Positions 8,294-16,867 of a DNA stretch of 64,000 nt are shown here, piece after piece (positions within the stretch are counted from its first letter, which is position 1; every line of letters starts with the position of its first letter). The DNA lies in the NCBI RefSeq assembly GCF_016758175.1, contig NZ_QYAB01000004.1:248001-312000 (forward strand), in the 5' to 3' direction. The DNA comes from Leucobacter zeae (lineage in GTDB: Bacteria > Actinomycetota > Actinomycetes > Actinomycetales > Microbacteriaceae). The notes under the pieces were generated by a model that was not told the origin of the DNA, searched no databases, and worked only from the letters and a program-made list of their open reading frames with translations. Both the position numbers and the translations under genes were made by a program.

Positions 8294-9240
8294 TGCTTGC
8301 TCCCCAGCTTGATGCGCGGATCGATGATCGTGTACAGGAAGTCCACGATCGCGTTGATCACGACGAAGGCCACGACGAGGATCAGGATCACGGCCTGTAC
8401 GACGGCGAAGTCGCGCTGCAGGATCGCGCGGACCAGGAGGGAGCCGAGCCCGTCGAGGGCGAACACGTTCTCCACGACGACGGCGCCCGCGATGAGCGTG
8501 GCGACCGTGAGGCCGAGCACCGTGGTGATCGGGATCAGCGCGTTGCGGAGGATGTGCCGCCGCACGACGATGCCGGATCGCAGACCGCGCGCGACGGCGG
8601 TCTGCACGTGCTCGCGGCCCTCCTCCTCGAGCACCGAGGCCCGGGTGATCCTGGCCTGATAGGCCGCGCTCGCGACGGCGAGCGCGATCGCCGGCAGGAT
8701 CAGGTGGAACAGGGTGTCCAGTCCGCCGCTCCCGCTGCCGTTCGTGGGGAACCAGCCGAGGCCGACCGCGAAGACGCTGATGAGCGCGACGCCGATGACG
8801 AACGCCGGCGTGGCGAGCCCGAGGGTCGCGATGGTCGTGACGATCTGGTCGGCCCAGCCGCCCTTCAGCGAGGCGACGAGGCCGAGGCCGATCCCGACGA
8901 CGGCGATGATGAGCGTCGCGATGGCGATCAGGGCGACGGTGGTGCCGATGCGGCCGCTGACGAGGTCGGCGACCGGCTGGCGGTAGACCACGGAATCGCC
9001 GAGGTCGCCGCGCAGGAGGTCTCCGATCCAGGCGAAGTACCGCAGGAAGAACGGGTCGTCGAGGTGGTACTGCGCCGACACCCGAGCGATCTGCTCGGGC
9101 GTCCCGCCCCGGGGCCCGAGCACGAAGCTCAGCGGGCTCCCGGGGGCGAGATACAGCATGCCGAAGACCACGAATGACGTGACGACGAGCACGAGCAGCA
9201 GGCTGCCCGTTCGTCTCAGCAGGAATGCGGGGATGGACAC
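8290..9240 (-). CDS. ABC transporter permease, DppB/OppB type
   Basis: A 316-residue permease beginning with the DppB signature: a single N-terminal helix (SLLLVLVVTSFVVFGMLYLA) followed by PGSP and a periplasmic segment containing YHLDDPFFLRYFAWIGDLLRG, DLGDSVVYRQPV. Five further helices make up the transport core, with the EAA-like loop TRASVLEEEGREHVQTAVARG near residue 190. It is encoded just after the binding protein (five bases) and overlaps the second permease gene by four bases, so the order of the operon is binding protein, B, C, D, F, amidohydrolase. Confidence 0.92.
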   Translation of the reverse strand: MSIPAFLLRRTGSLLLVLVVTSFVVFGMLYLAPGSPLSFVLGPRGGTPEQIARVSAQYHLDDPFFLRYFAWIGDLLRGDLGDSVVYRQPVADLVSGRIGTTVALIAIATLIIAVVGIGLGLVASLKGGWADQIVTTIATLGLATPAFVIGVALISVFAVGLGWFPTNGSGSGGLDTLFHLILPAIALAVASAAYQARITRASVLEEEGREHVQTAVARGLRSGIVVRRHILRNALIPITTVLGLTVATLIAGAVVVENVFALDGLGSLLVRAILQRDFAVVQAVILILVVAFVVINAIVDFLYTIIDPRIKLGSKQ

Positions 9241-9244
9241 GGGA

Positions 9245-10900
9245 CTACTTCACGCCTCCGATGGTGGCCGCCCACGGGTACCCGAGGTAGGCGGAGGATG
9301 CGGTCGCGCCCGAGATGCGATCGTTCTGCACGAGGATGACCGGCAGGTCTCCCATCGGCAGCCAGGGCAGGTCGCGCATGATCTTGTCCTGCGCGGCGAT
9401 CGTGTACTCGGCGCGCTTGACCGGGTCGAGGGTCTTGCGGGCGTCGTCGAGCTCCTGGGCCGCGCCGTCGTACTTGATGAAGTTGTTCGTGCTGTCCGGG
9501 GTGAACGTCGTGTACACGTCGAGCGGATCGGTGACGTTGCCGTAGTAGGTCGTGAAGAAGCCGTCGAGGCCCTCGCGCGCCTTCGGGTCGAAGTAGAGGT
9601 TGCCGAACTGCTCGACCGGGATCACCTTGGTCTCGATCTTCAGCCCGATCGCCTCGCCCGCGGCCTGGACCAGGTTCGCGGTCTGCTCGTGCACGGCAGA
9701 GGAGCCCTGCACGCCGAGCACGATGGGGGCGGAGACGTCGCCGGCCTCCGCGATCAACTGCTTCGCCCGCTCGATGTCGGGCTTGACCTCGTACTGGTCG
9801 AAGGCCTTCTGGAACAGCTCGCCCGCCTCGCCGTCGCCGAAGTAGGCGGGCCCCGCGATCACCGCCGACGGCACCGATGCTCCCTGGAAGACGACGTCCG
9901 AGATGGCCCGGCTGTCGATGACGGAGAGCAGCGCCTCGCGCACCTTCGGGTTCGAGAAGGTGCCCGTCTCCTGGATCGCGCGGAGCGACCAGAAGATGTA
10001 GGACTTGCCGAAGGTGATGGTCGCGTCGCTGTCGTTGAGCTGGCTGAGCCCCGACGGCGGCAGGTAGAAGAACTGGCCGTCGACATCGCCCGAGCGGAGC
10101 GCGTTGATGGCGGTCGATTCATCGGCGATGAAGCCGAAGCTCAGCTTCTCCACCTTCGGGATCAGCTGGTCGTCCCAGTACTTCGCGTTCTTCGTCAGGG
10201 TGATGGACTTGCCCGGCGCCCAGGTGTCGAGCTGGAAGGGACCCGTGCACATGAGGCCGCCCTTGGGGGTGCCGAACTGCTCGCCCGCCTGCTCGGCGGC
10301 GGCCTTCGAGACGATCGCGCCCGCCGCGCTCGACATGCCCTGCGCGAACAGCGCATCGGGCTTCGAGAGCTTCACGGTGACCTGGTCGTCACCAGTCTTC
10401 TCGACCGAGGCGACGTTCTTGAAGTAGTCGCTCCAGTAGGTCGACGATTCGGTTCCGACCTGACGTCCCAGCGAGTACACGACGTCGTCGGCGGTCAGGG
10501 GCGTGCCGTCCCAGAACGTGACGCCGGAGCGGAGCGTGTAGACGTACGTCGTATCGTCGGGGTTCTCGACCTTGTCGGCGAGCGCGTTCTCGGTGCCGAG
10601 GTCGGGGGTGATGCGGGTGAGGCTCTCGCAGAGGTTCGAGGTGACCGTGTTCTCGGCGTAATTGAAGCCCAGCATCGGGTCGAGCGACAGCGGCTCGTAG
10701 GGCAGGTTCCACGTGACCTCGTCGACGGGCTCGGTTCCCGGCTCGGTGGTCGTCGCGAGCTTCGCCGGATCGACGTCGAACTTTGCGCCTGCTGCGGCAT
10801 CGCCGCCGCCGGCGGCGCCGCCTCCGCCGCCCGAGCAGGCGGTGAGGGTGAGTGCTGCGGCAGCGACGGCGCCGACCAGCATCAGGGATCGTTTGGACAC
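9245..10900 (-). CDS. ABC transporter substrate-binding lipoprotein, family 5
   Basis: A 551-residue extracellular solute-binding protein of the oligopeptide/nickel family 5. The N-terminus is a lipoprotein signal peptide with lipobox LTACS (cysteine at about residue 22), followed by a glycine-rich linker. The family signature occurs as VTWNLPYEPLSLDPMLGFNY followed by ENALADKVENPDDTTYVYTL, and FWDGTPLTADDVVYSL near residue 130. It captures the substrate outside the membrane for the downstream permeases. A good GAAAGGAGT-like ribosome site lies just upstream of the ATG. It is separated by 58 bp from the next amidohydrolase upstream, which probably heads the same operon. Confidence 0.92.
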   Translation of the reverse strand: MSKRSLMLVGAVAAAALTLTACSGGGGGAAGGGDAAAGAKFDVDPAKLATTTEPGTEPVDEVTWNLPYEPLSLDPMLGFNYAENTVTSNLCESLTRITPDLGTENALADKVENPDDTTYVYTLRSGVTFWDGTPLTADDVVYSLGRQVGTESSTYWSDYFKNVASVEKTGDDQVTVKLSKPDALFAQGMSSAAGAIVSKAAAEQAGEQFGTPKGGLMCTGPFQLDTWAPGKSITLTKNAKYWDDQLIPKVEKLSFGFIADESTAINALRSGDVDGQFFYLPPSGLSQLNDSDATITFGKSYIFWSLRAIQETGTFSNPKVREALLSVIDSRAISDVVFQGASVPSAVIAGPAYFGDGEAGELFQKAFDQYEVKPDIERAKQLIAEAGDVSAPIVLGVQGSSAVHEQTANLVQAAGEAIGLKIETKVIPVEQFGNLYFDPKAREGLDGFFTTYYGNVTDPLDVYTTFTPDSTNNFIKYDGAAQELDDARKTLDPVKRAEYTIAAQDKIMRDLPWLPMGDLPVILVQNDRISGATASSAYLGYPWAATIGGVK

Positions 10901-10958
10901 GGAGACTCCTTTGTATCTGTGGTGCGAGTGGTGCGTGAGTGGGTCGATGGTGCGGAGG

Positions 10959-12023
10959 TTAGGGGAGCGTCAGCTGCGCGCCGTCGCGGAGCACCCGGAT
11001 CGGGGCCGGGCGGTCGACGACGAGCTGGGCGATGCTCTCGGCAGCGAACTCGAGGCGCGTGCCGCTCTCGGGTCCGGCCCAGTCCGACAGCTCGGCCAGC
11101 CCGAGCATCTCGCCGCCGGCGGAGGACGCGAGGCGGAAGGCGCGCTCGAGCTCGCCGTCGGTGATCGCCCCCGTTCGGTATGCCAGAAGGTGTGCGCGGT
11201 CGACCATGCTGCCCGTGCCAAAGGGGCTCCAGGAGTCCCTGACGCCGTCCGAGCCCAGTGCGAGGCGCACGCCGTGCCGCTCGAGCAGGTCGATGTCTGG
11301 CACGGGATCGGGGCCGAGGGCGCACGTCGCGATCCAGATCCCGGCCTCGGCCACGCGGTCGAGGGTCTCGCCGAGGCTCGGCAGCGATGCGTCGCACAGT
11401 GCGAAGGCGTGGCCGATGGTCACGCGGCCCTGGCGGCCGCCCGCGACCGTGCGGCGTGCGATCTCCCGGATCTGCGCGAGCCCGTCCTCCCCGCCGTCGT
11501 GCAGGTGGATGTCGACGTAGCGGCCCGCGCGGTCGGCGAGGCCGAACACGGCGTCGAGGTGGCCGTGGAGGTCGCCCTCGATCCCGCCGGGATCGATGCC
11601 GCCGACGAGGTCGGCTCCGGCGTCGAGCGAGGCGGCCATGACCTCGAGCGTTCCGGGGTTCCGCAGCAGCCCGAACTGGGGGAAGGCGACGATCTCGACG
11701 GTCAGCCACGGGGCGAGGCGCTCGGCCGCGGCCCGCACGTCCTCGACGTTGCGGATGCCGAGCTCGCTCGAGACGTCGACCTGGGCGCGCATCGCCATCG
11801 TGCCGTTCTCGACCGCATTGCGCAGCAGCGCGTAGGCGCGATCCTCGACCGTCATCGCGAAGGTGTGCTGCGTCGCGCGGTCGTTCTCGATGAGATCGGT
11901 CAGCGTGGCCGCGGGGCGGCGGGAGAGCCAGGCGTCGCCCCAGGAGGTCTTGTCGGGGTGGATGTGCGCGTCGACGAGCCCCGGCGTTCGCAGCACGGGC
12001 GTCTCGGATGCGGGTGTCGTCAC
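10959..12023 (-). CDS. CodA/AtzC-like amidohydrolase (cytosine deaminase family)
   Basis: A 354-residue cytoplasmic metal hydrolase. The GTG start at 12023 is chosen because GAAGGAGAG lies six bases upstream; an in-frame ATG at 12101 has no such site. Metal ligands are visible: HxH in PGLVDAHIHPDKTSW, histidines in VDIHLHDGG and TIGHAFAL, and aspartate in LGSDGVRDSWSPFGTGSM, which matches the D-x-x-x-D-x-W-x-P-x-G pattern of cytosine deaminase and of N-isopropylammelide hydrolase AtzC. The substrate is probably an N-rich ring or amide; it cannot be named. It is divergent from a GntR gene and likely heads the ABC operon that follows it. Confidence 0.82.
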   Translation of the reverse strand: MTTPASETPVLRTPGLVDAHIHPDKTSWGDAWLSRRPAATLTDLIENDRATQHTFAMTVEDRAYALLRNAVENGTMAMRAQVDVSSELGIRNVEDVRAAAERLAPWLTVEIVAFPQFGLLRNPGTLEVMAASLDAGADLVGGIDPGGIEGDLHGHLDAVFGLADRAGRYVDIHLHDGGEDGLAQIREIARRTVAGGRQGRVTIGHAFALCDASLPSLGETLDRVAEAGIWIATCALGPDPVPDIDLLERHGVRLALGSDGVRDSWSPFGTGSMVDRAHLLAYRTGAITDGELERAFRLASSAGGEMLGLAELSDWAGPESGTRLEFAAESIAQLVVDRPAPIRVLRDGAQLTLP

Positions 12024-12054
12024 GGATCTCTCCTTCGGGATCATCGATGCGCTC

Positions 12055-12111
12055 GGTATACCAAATGACCTGCGCGGCTCCATCATAGTCACAAACATCA
12101 AGTCATCTGAC
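12055..12111. promoter_or_regulatory. Candidate GntR operators in divergent promoter region
   Basis: The 130-bp region between the amidohydrolase and the GntR gene is unusually AT-rich. It contains a perfect 8-bp palindrome GGTATACC (12055-12062), the kind of core bound by FadR-type GntR proteins, and a second palindrome GTCATCTGAC (12102-12111). These are reasonable binding sites for the adjacent regulator. The assignment is an inference. Confidence 0.4.
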
Positions 12112-12152
12112 GTGTAATATGCTGAATTGTTATCAGAGCGAAGGAGCCCGAG

Positions 12153-12836
12153 GTGCAGCAGATCCAGCGCCGGTCACTCGTCGACACCGCGGTCGAGCAG
12201 ATGAGGCTCCAGGTCACAGGGGGCGCGTGGGCCGTCGGCGCGCGCATCCCCTCGGAGTCCGAGCTCACGACGATGCTCGGCGTCAGCCGCCCGTCGGTGC
12301 GCGAGGCCGTGCGCTCCCTCGTGCAGCTCGGCCTGCTCGAGACCCGGCAGGGCGACGGCACCTACGTCGTCGCCGACGACGCGACCCAGGTCGCGCTGCG
12401 CCGCGCGATCGGCGCGGCCGATACGCGCGAGGTGATCCGCGTGCGACGCGCGCTCGATGTGCTCGCGGGGCGGGAAGCCGCCGAGAACCGCAGCGCGGCC
12501 GACCTCCAGGAACTCGCCGACCTGCTCGCACTGCGCCGCGAGGCGATCGCCGCGGTCGATATCGAGGCGTTCACCGAGGCCGACGTCGAGTTCCACCTCG
12601 CGGTCGCCCGCGCGTCGGGGAACCAGCTGCTCTCGAGCCTCTACGCGAGCTTCGACACGTCGCTGCGCGAGTCGATCACCGACGCATCGCAGCTCGCGAA
12701 GGGCGCCGACCCCGATCGCGCCGATATGCACGAGGCGCTCTTCCGCGCGATCTCGGAGGGCGACGTCGAGCTCGCGATGTCGGCATCGCTCGGCGTGCTC
12801 GACCAGCAGGAACGCTTGCTCGATGAATCCTCCTGA
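12153..12836 (+). CDS. GntR family regulator, FadR/FCD subfamily
   Basis: A 227-residue regulator with GTG start and AAGGAG seven bases upstream. Residues 8-75 are the winged helix (RIPSESELTTMLGVSRPSVREA is the helix-turn-helix, split here as RIPSESELTTMLG and VSRPSVREAVRSL), and residues 90-220 the FCD ligand-binding domain, with RRALDVLAGREAAEN, FTEADVEFHLAVARASGN and MHEALFRAISEGDVE showing the family's acid/histidine positions. It is divergent from the CodA-like gene and overlaps the MFS gene by 14 bases, so it probably controls both the importer operon and the MFS permease in response to a small acid. Confidence 0.88.
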   Translation: MQQIQRRSLVDTAVEQMRLQVTGGAWAVGARIPSESELTTMLGVSRPSVREAVRSLVQLGLLETRQGDGTYVVADDATQVALRRAIGAADTREVIRVRRALDVLAGREAAENRSAADLQELADLLALRREAIAAVDIEAFTEADVEFHLAVARASGNQLLSSLYASFDTSLRESITDASQLAKGADPDRADMHEALFRAISEGDVELAMSASLGVLDQQERLLDESS

Positions 12837-14046
12837 GCCCGGCCTGCGGCCAGGGCCGTCCCCCGAACGTCGGCAGGGGATCGCCGCGGGCATCCTCATC
12901 CTGGCCATCGGGCTGAGCGCGCGCTTCCCCATCACCATCGTCTCGTCGCTCCTCGGCGAGATCGGCGGGGCGTACGCACTGTCACCCTCCGGCCTGGCCG
13001 CGCTCAGCGCGATCCCGGTGCTGCTCTTCGGGCTCTCGGCGCCGCTCGCGCCGCCGCTCGTGGCGCGGCTCGGCCTCTCGCGCTCCGTCTCGGGCCTGCT
13101 CGGGGCCGTGGCGATCGCGACGCTCGTGCGACCGCTCGGCACTCCGGCGCTGTTCGCGGGCACCGTGGTCGTCGGCATCGGCATCGCGCTGCTCAGCATC
13201 CTCGCCCCGCAGATCATCCGGGTCGCCCTCGCGAAGCGCGGCGGGTTCTGGACGGGCGTCTACACGTCGTCGTTCGGCGCGAGCGCCGCGATCGGCGCCG
13301 CGCTGGCCGTGCCGATCCTCCACATGCTCGGCGACGACGTCGCCGGGGCGCTCATGGCATGGACGATCCCCCTGCTGATCGCGACCGGGCTCGCGCTGGC
13401 CTTCGGACCGCGTCTCGGGCTCGCGGGAACGCAGCGCGGGGCGACCTCGGACGGGCCGCGCGAGTCGATCCTGCGCGCGCACGGGCTCTGGGCGGTGACC
13501 GGGTTCTTCGGCTGTCAGGCCCTGCTCTACTTCTCGTTGACCGCCTGGCTGCCCACGATCGCGATCGACCGCGGCATGCCACCGGATCAAGCGGGCCTGC
13601 TGCTCGCATGGATGAGCATCGCGGGGCTCCCCGGCGCCCTGCTCGCACCGACCCTCGCCACCCGCGCGAGCCTGCGCACGATGCTCACCGTCATCGTGAG
13701 CGTGCTCGCCGGAGCGGGCCTCATCGGCCTCGCGCACGGCCCGATCGCGCTCGCCCCGCTCATGGTGGCGATGCTCGGCGTCGCGCTGAGCTCGTCATTC
13801 GGGCTCGGCGTCGCGCTCATCGTCTTCACGGCCCCGAGCACCGCGCGGACCGCGTCGTTCTCGGCCGTCGGACAGGGCGCCGGCTTCGCCTTCGCCGCGC
13901 TCGGCCCGTTGCTGCTCGGCCCCATCGCGCACGCGGGGGTGCCGTGGTCGACGATCCTCACGGCGCTCGTCGCGATCGCCGTCGCCGAGCTGCTGTTCGG
14001 GATCGCCGGATCACGGGCGTCACTGCGCGTGCAGGGGCGCCGATAG
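12823..14046 (+). CDS. MFS transporter, CynX/NimT-like
   Basis: A 407-residue MFS permease with twelve predicted helices. The start region GILILAIGLSARFPITIVSSLLGEI and the low-charge, glycine/alanine-rich helices resemble the CynX (cyanate) branch of the major facilitator superfamily. Loop 2-3 is short (PPLVARLGLSRSV) and helix 7 contains GFFGCQALLYFSLTAWLPT, characteristic of CynX. Its start codon lies inside the end of the GntR gene, so both are translated from one message. Given the surrounding amidohydrolases and the AllG-like gene it may move a carbamoyl- or cyanate-like compound (inference; the family also exports drugs). Confidence 0.78.
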   Translation: MNPPEPGLRPGPSPERRQGIAAGILILAIGLSARFPITIVSSLLGEIGGAYALSPSGLAALSAIPVLLFGLSAPLAPPLVARLGLSRSVSGLLGAVAIATLVRPLGTPALFAGTVVVGIGIALLSILAPQIIRVALAKRGGFWTGVYTSSFGASAAIGAALAVPILHMLGDDVAGALMAWTIPLLIATGLALAFGPRLGLAGTQRGATSDGPRESILRAHGLWAVTGFFGCQALLYFSLTAWLPTIAIDRGMPPDQAGLLLAWMSIAGLPGALLAPTLATRASLRTMLTVIVSVLAGAGLIGLAHGPIALAPLMVAMLGVALSSSFGLGVALIVFTAPSTARTASFSAVGQGAGFAFAALGPLLLGPIAHAGVPWSTILTALVAIAVAELLFGIAGSRASLRVQGRR

Positions 14047-14129
14047 CGGGCCGATCCGCGGGATCCGCGGACCCGCGGATCCCGCGCCGGATCCGGCCCG
14101 CCGTCGGGCTGATCCCCGCCTGAGAGGAG

Positions 14130-14309
14130 CTACTCCGCCGGCGCCTCGTCGTCGTCGCGCTCCTCCCCGTGCGCATGGCCCGACTCGAGATGCGTCGCGG
14201 GGCCCAGGTGGGATGCGCCGCCCTCGTCGGTCCACTCGTGCCCGAGTTCGGTGTTGTGCGCGGGATCCGATTCGTGGTCGGTCCCGTTCCGCCCGTGTGC
14301 GATGGCCAT
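14130..14309 (-). CDS. Small acidic/histidine-rich protein, 59 aa
   Basis: A 59-codon frame starting with ATG at 14309 behind a strong GGAGGGAG site and ending in TAG at 14130. The product starts MAIAHGRNGTDHESDP and has the core HNTELGHEWTDEGGASHLGP followed by a very acidic end (EERDDDEAPAE). The H-E-W-T-D-E-G-G-A core is of a kind I associate with short hypothetical proteins of Micrococcales, but no function is known to me. It has nine histidines and no hydrophobic segment, so it is soluble and could bind metal. The composition is unlike the arginine-rich shadow frames around it, and the strong ribosome site supports a real gene. Confidence 0.65.
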   Translation of the reverse strand: MAIAHGRNGTDHESDPAHNTELGHEWTDEGGASHLGPATHLESGHAHGEERDDDEAPAE

Positions 14310-14430
14310 GACGCGCTCCCTCCGACGGCGAGCGTGCGGCGCCCGCTTCCTCCCAGGCTACGCCCGAAGGCGCTCGGCCGGAAGAGACGCCCGCGCCGCC
14401 CCCGCCCGCTGCTCCCTTCCTTTCCCTTCC

Positions 14431-14472
14431 CGCTCCCGCTTCCGCTCCCGCTCCCGCTTCCGCTTCCGCTTC
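14431..14472. repeat. Hexanucleotide tract (CGCTYC)7
   Basis: Seven consecutive hexamers of the form CGCTCC or CGCTTC run from 14431 to 14472 in the 457-bp gap between the 59-aa gene and tagD. On the other strand it reads as a purine-rich GARGCG tract. A second, weaker hexamer-like run (CGACCG/CGAGCG) lies at about 14585-14612. No gene is supported in this gap. Confidence 0.7.
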
Positions 14473-14489
14473 CGCACTGTCACCCACCG

Positions 14490-14553
14490 GCACCGATTCA
14501 CCGTCCAGCACCCCAATTCACCCGAAACCGATATGCCTTCGGTGAATCGGTGC
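14490..14553. repeat. 14-bp perfect inverted repeat with long loop
   Basis: Arms 14490-14503 (GCACCGATTCACCG) and 14540-14553 are exact reverse complements around a 36-base loop. It lies between divergent genes (59-aa protein and tagD), so it is more likely an operator or a mobile palindrome than a terminator. Confidence 0.5.
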
Positions 14554-14766
14554 TGCAAGGATCACACCTCCGATCCCGCGCGACTGCGACCGCGACCGCG
14601 AGCGCGAGCGCGCCGGCACGGCAGGTGCCCCAGCCACCCCACCCGGCTCCCGCCGCCGGCCGCAACCGGCCGCCGCCCCGCACTGCATCGGCACCTCACG
14701 CCGCAAGCCGACCCCCTCGCGCGATCATCACGTACCCCGCACCGAGCCCCCGCATAGGATGGGGGC

Positions 14767-15165
14767 ATGAAGCGGATCCTCACCTACGGCACCTTCGACC
14801 TCCTGCACTGGGGCCACATCCGCCTGCTGCGCCGCGCACGGGCGCTCGGGGACTACCTCGTCGTCGCGGCGTCGACCGAGGAGTTCAACGCGGGCAAGGG
14901 CAAGAAGACGTACCACGACTTCGAGACGCGCAAGAACATGCTCGAGGCGGTGCGCTACGTCGACCTCGTGATCCCGGAGGAGGCCTGGGACCAGAAGATC
15001 CGAGACGTGCAGAAGTACGAGATCGACGCGGTGGTCATGGGCGGCGACTGGGAGGGCGACGAGCGCTTCGAGGTGCTGCGCCCCTACTGCGAGGTCATCT
15101 ACCTCGACCGCACCGAGGGCGTTTCGACCACGAAGATCAAGAACGACCTCGGCGAGGGCGCGTAG
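14767..15165 (+). CDS. tagD: Glycerol-3-phosphate cytidylyltransferase
   Basis: A 132-residue cytidylyltransferase, the normal length of TagD. It carries the nucleotide-binding motif TYGTFDLLHWGHIRLL (the GTFDxxHxGH signature) at residues 5-20, the KKTYHDFETRKNML segment that contacts the ribose, and the conserved end segment RTEGVSTTKIKNDL with the RTxGxSTT motif. It makes CDP-glycerol from CTP and glycerol 3-phosphate for wall or membrane glycerol polymers. The ATG at 14767 is preceded only by a weak GGATGGGGGC. No other teichoic-acid genes are adjacent, so it stands alone here. Confidence 0.93.
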   Translation: MKRILTYGTFDLLHWGHIRLLRRARALGDYLVVAASTEEFNAGKGKKTYHDFETRKNMLEAVRYVDLVIPEEAWDQKIRDVQKYEIDAVVMGGDWEGDERFEVLRPYCEVIYLDRTEGVSTTKIKNDLGEGA

Positions 15166-15265
15166 CCGACCGCTGCGAGCAGTCCCCGCAACGCTGCAGT
15201 CTCCGCGGGACGGCGATCGCGATCCGAGGATGGCCGAGCACGCGAGTCTCGACATAGCATGAAGC

Positions 15266-15925
15266 ATGACCAGGCGCATCCGACCCGCAGCGCTCGGGGC
15301 GGTTGCGCTCACCGTGCTCGCACTCGCCGCTTGCTCGTCGCATGCGAGTCCGACGCGATCGCCATCATCCGACCCACCGTCGGCAACGGGCGGACCGACT
15401 CCGACGACGGAGCCGACCCCCGCAGAACCCGTCACATCGGAGCCCCCGCAGCACTCCTCCGCGCCCGGGCAATCGGCGCTTCCCGAATGCGAGGGAATCG
15501 TCTCGACGGCTCGCGTCAACGAGCTGTACGCCGCCGAGGGGACGATCGAGGCCTTTCACGGGTCGACCGGCCTGCACGACTACGCCAAGGAGCACGGATT
15601 CGGCCCGGTCGCTCGAGACGCGCTCCTGCGAGCGACGGAACTCCGCGAGTGCGCTTGGGGGTTCCCGCAGAGCGACGGCGCAGTCCAGCTCTTCGTCGCG
15701 CGCTTGGACGGCGACGTGCGGGATGAGCTCGTAGCGGCGCTGGAGGACTCAGTCTTCGTGCGCTCAGAAGAGGCGGGAGCGATCGTGTTCACCGATGATT
15801 CGGAGACCGGCGTCGCGCCCCTGCACAAGACCTATCTCTTCTCGGACGACCTCTGGATCGCCGAGCTGGGAAATCTCATGGACGGCGCGCTGGGCCGCGA
15901 AGCCCGCGCATCGCTCCTCGGCTGA
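15266..15925 (+). CDS. Hypothetical lipoprotein
   Basis: A 219-residue protein with a lipoprotein signal peptide (AALGAVALTVLALAACSS, lipid cysteine at about residue 23) and a proline/threonine-rich linker to residue 70 (PTPTTEPTPAEPVTSEPP). The globular part (75-219) contains three or four cysteines (ALPECEGIVS, LRECAWGF), so one or two disulfides are possible. I do not recognise the domain. It is probably exposed on the outer face of the membrane. It follows tagD after 100 bp but shows no functional link. Arginine-rich frames in the other phases are shadows. Confidence 0.7.
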   Translation: MTRRIRPAALGAVALTVLALAACSSHASPTRSPSSDPPSATGGPTPTTEPTPAEPVTSEPPQHSSAPGQSALPECEGIVSTARVNELYAAEGTIEAFHGSTGLHDYAKEHGFGPVARDALLRATELRECAWGFPQSDGAVQLFVARLDGDVRDELVAALEDSVFVRSEEAGAIVFTDDSETGVAPLHKTYLFSDDLWIAELGNLMDGALGREARASLLG

Positions 15926-15990
15926 TCGACCGAGCGCACGACCGGTCTCGCAGTACCGCGAAGGCGCGCCCGTCCAGGGCGCCGCACCGC

Positions 15991-16782
15991 TCAGTGCACG
16001 GAGAATCCGCCGTCGACGGCGATCGACTGGCCCGTGACGTAGGCAGCCGACGGTGACGCGAGGAACACGGCGGCGCCCGCGAAGTCCTCCGCCTCGCCGT
16101 TGCGGCCGACGAGCGTGCGCCGCGCCAGCGCCGCGACCGCCGCGGGGTCGGAGCTCAGCCTCCGGTTGAGCGGCGTCTGCACGAATCCGGGCACGAGCGC
16201 GTTCACCGTGACGCCCCTGCCCGACCACGCCTCCGCCTGCGTGCGCGCGAGCCCCTCGATCGCCGCCTTCGAGACGCCGTAGGCGCCGCTGTTCGCGAAC
16301 GGCCGGTGGGCCTGCTGCGAGCTGATGTGGATCACCCGGCCGTAGCCGCGCTCCGCCATACCGGGAATGAGACGCTGTCCGAGCACGAACGGCGCCTCGA
16401 GGTTGACGGCCATCGTCGCGTCCCACGTGTCCTCGTCGAGCTCCGAGAGATGCGGGCGGAGGTTGACGCCGGCCGAGTTCACGAGGACGTCGATCCCTCC
16501 CGCGGCATCGCTCGCGGCGTCGAGCGCGGCATCGGCGAGGGCGTGCGCGCCGGCGCGGTCGCCGAGGTCGGCGCGGATCCCGTCTGCGGCCCCGCCCGCC
16601 GAGCGGATCTCGGCGACGGTCGCGTCGATCGCGTCCGCGGTGCGGGCCGCGACGAGCACGCGCGCCCCTGCCGCTGCGAGCGCGCGGGCGATGGCCCGCC
16701 CGATCCCGGAGCTGCCGCCGGTCACGAGCGCCGTGCGCTCCGAGAGACCGAACAGGTGGTCGAGGGTCGTGGCCGCACGCAT
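15991..16782 (-). CDS. Short-chain dehydrogenase/reductase
   Basis: A 263-residue classical SDR. The NAD(P)-binding TGGSSGIGRAIA lies at residues 21-32, the NSAGV adenine-binding loop (VLVNSAGVNL) near 105, and the catalytic Ser-Tyr-Lys triad as IHISSQQ then YGVSK near 165-170. The start LFGLSERTALVTGG and ending YVTGQSIAVDGGFSVH are of the gluconate 5-dehydrogenase/3-oxoacyl-reductase subgroup. The substrate is probably a sugar acid or other secondary alcohol; it cannot be fixed. It lies just downstream of the amino-acid ABC operon, separated by 85 bp and in the same direction. Confidence 0.88.
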   Translation of the reverse strand: MRAATTLDHLFGLSERTALVTGGSSGIGRAIARALAAAGARVLVAARTADAIDATVAEIRSAGGAADGIRADLGDRAGAHALADAALDAASDAAGGIDVLVNSAGVNLRPHLSELDEDTWDATMAVNLEAPFVLGQRLIPGMAERGYGRVIHISSQQAHRPFANSGAYGVSKAAIEGLARTQAEAWSGRGVTVNALVPGFVQTPLNRRLSSDPAAVAALARRTLVGRNGEAEDFAGAAVFLASPSAAYVTGQSIAVDGGFSVH

Positions 16783-16867
16783 GCGCTCACCCTATCGAAC
16801 GCGCCGATGCCCCCTCGTGCTGCGGCACGGAGGGGGCATCGGCGGGCGGGCGCGGGCGCAGGGTGCG

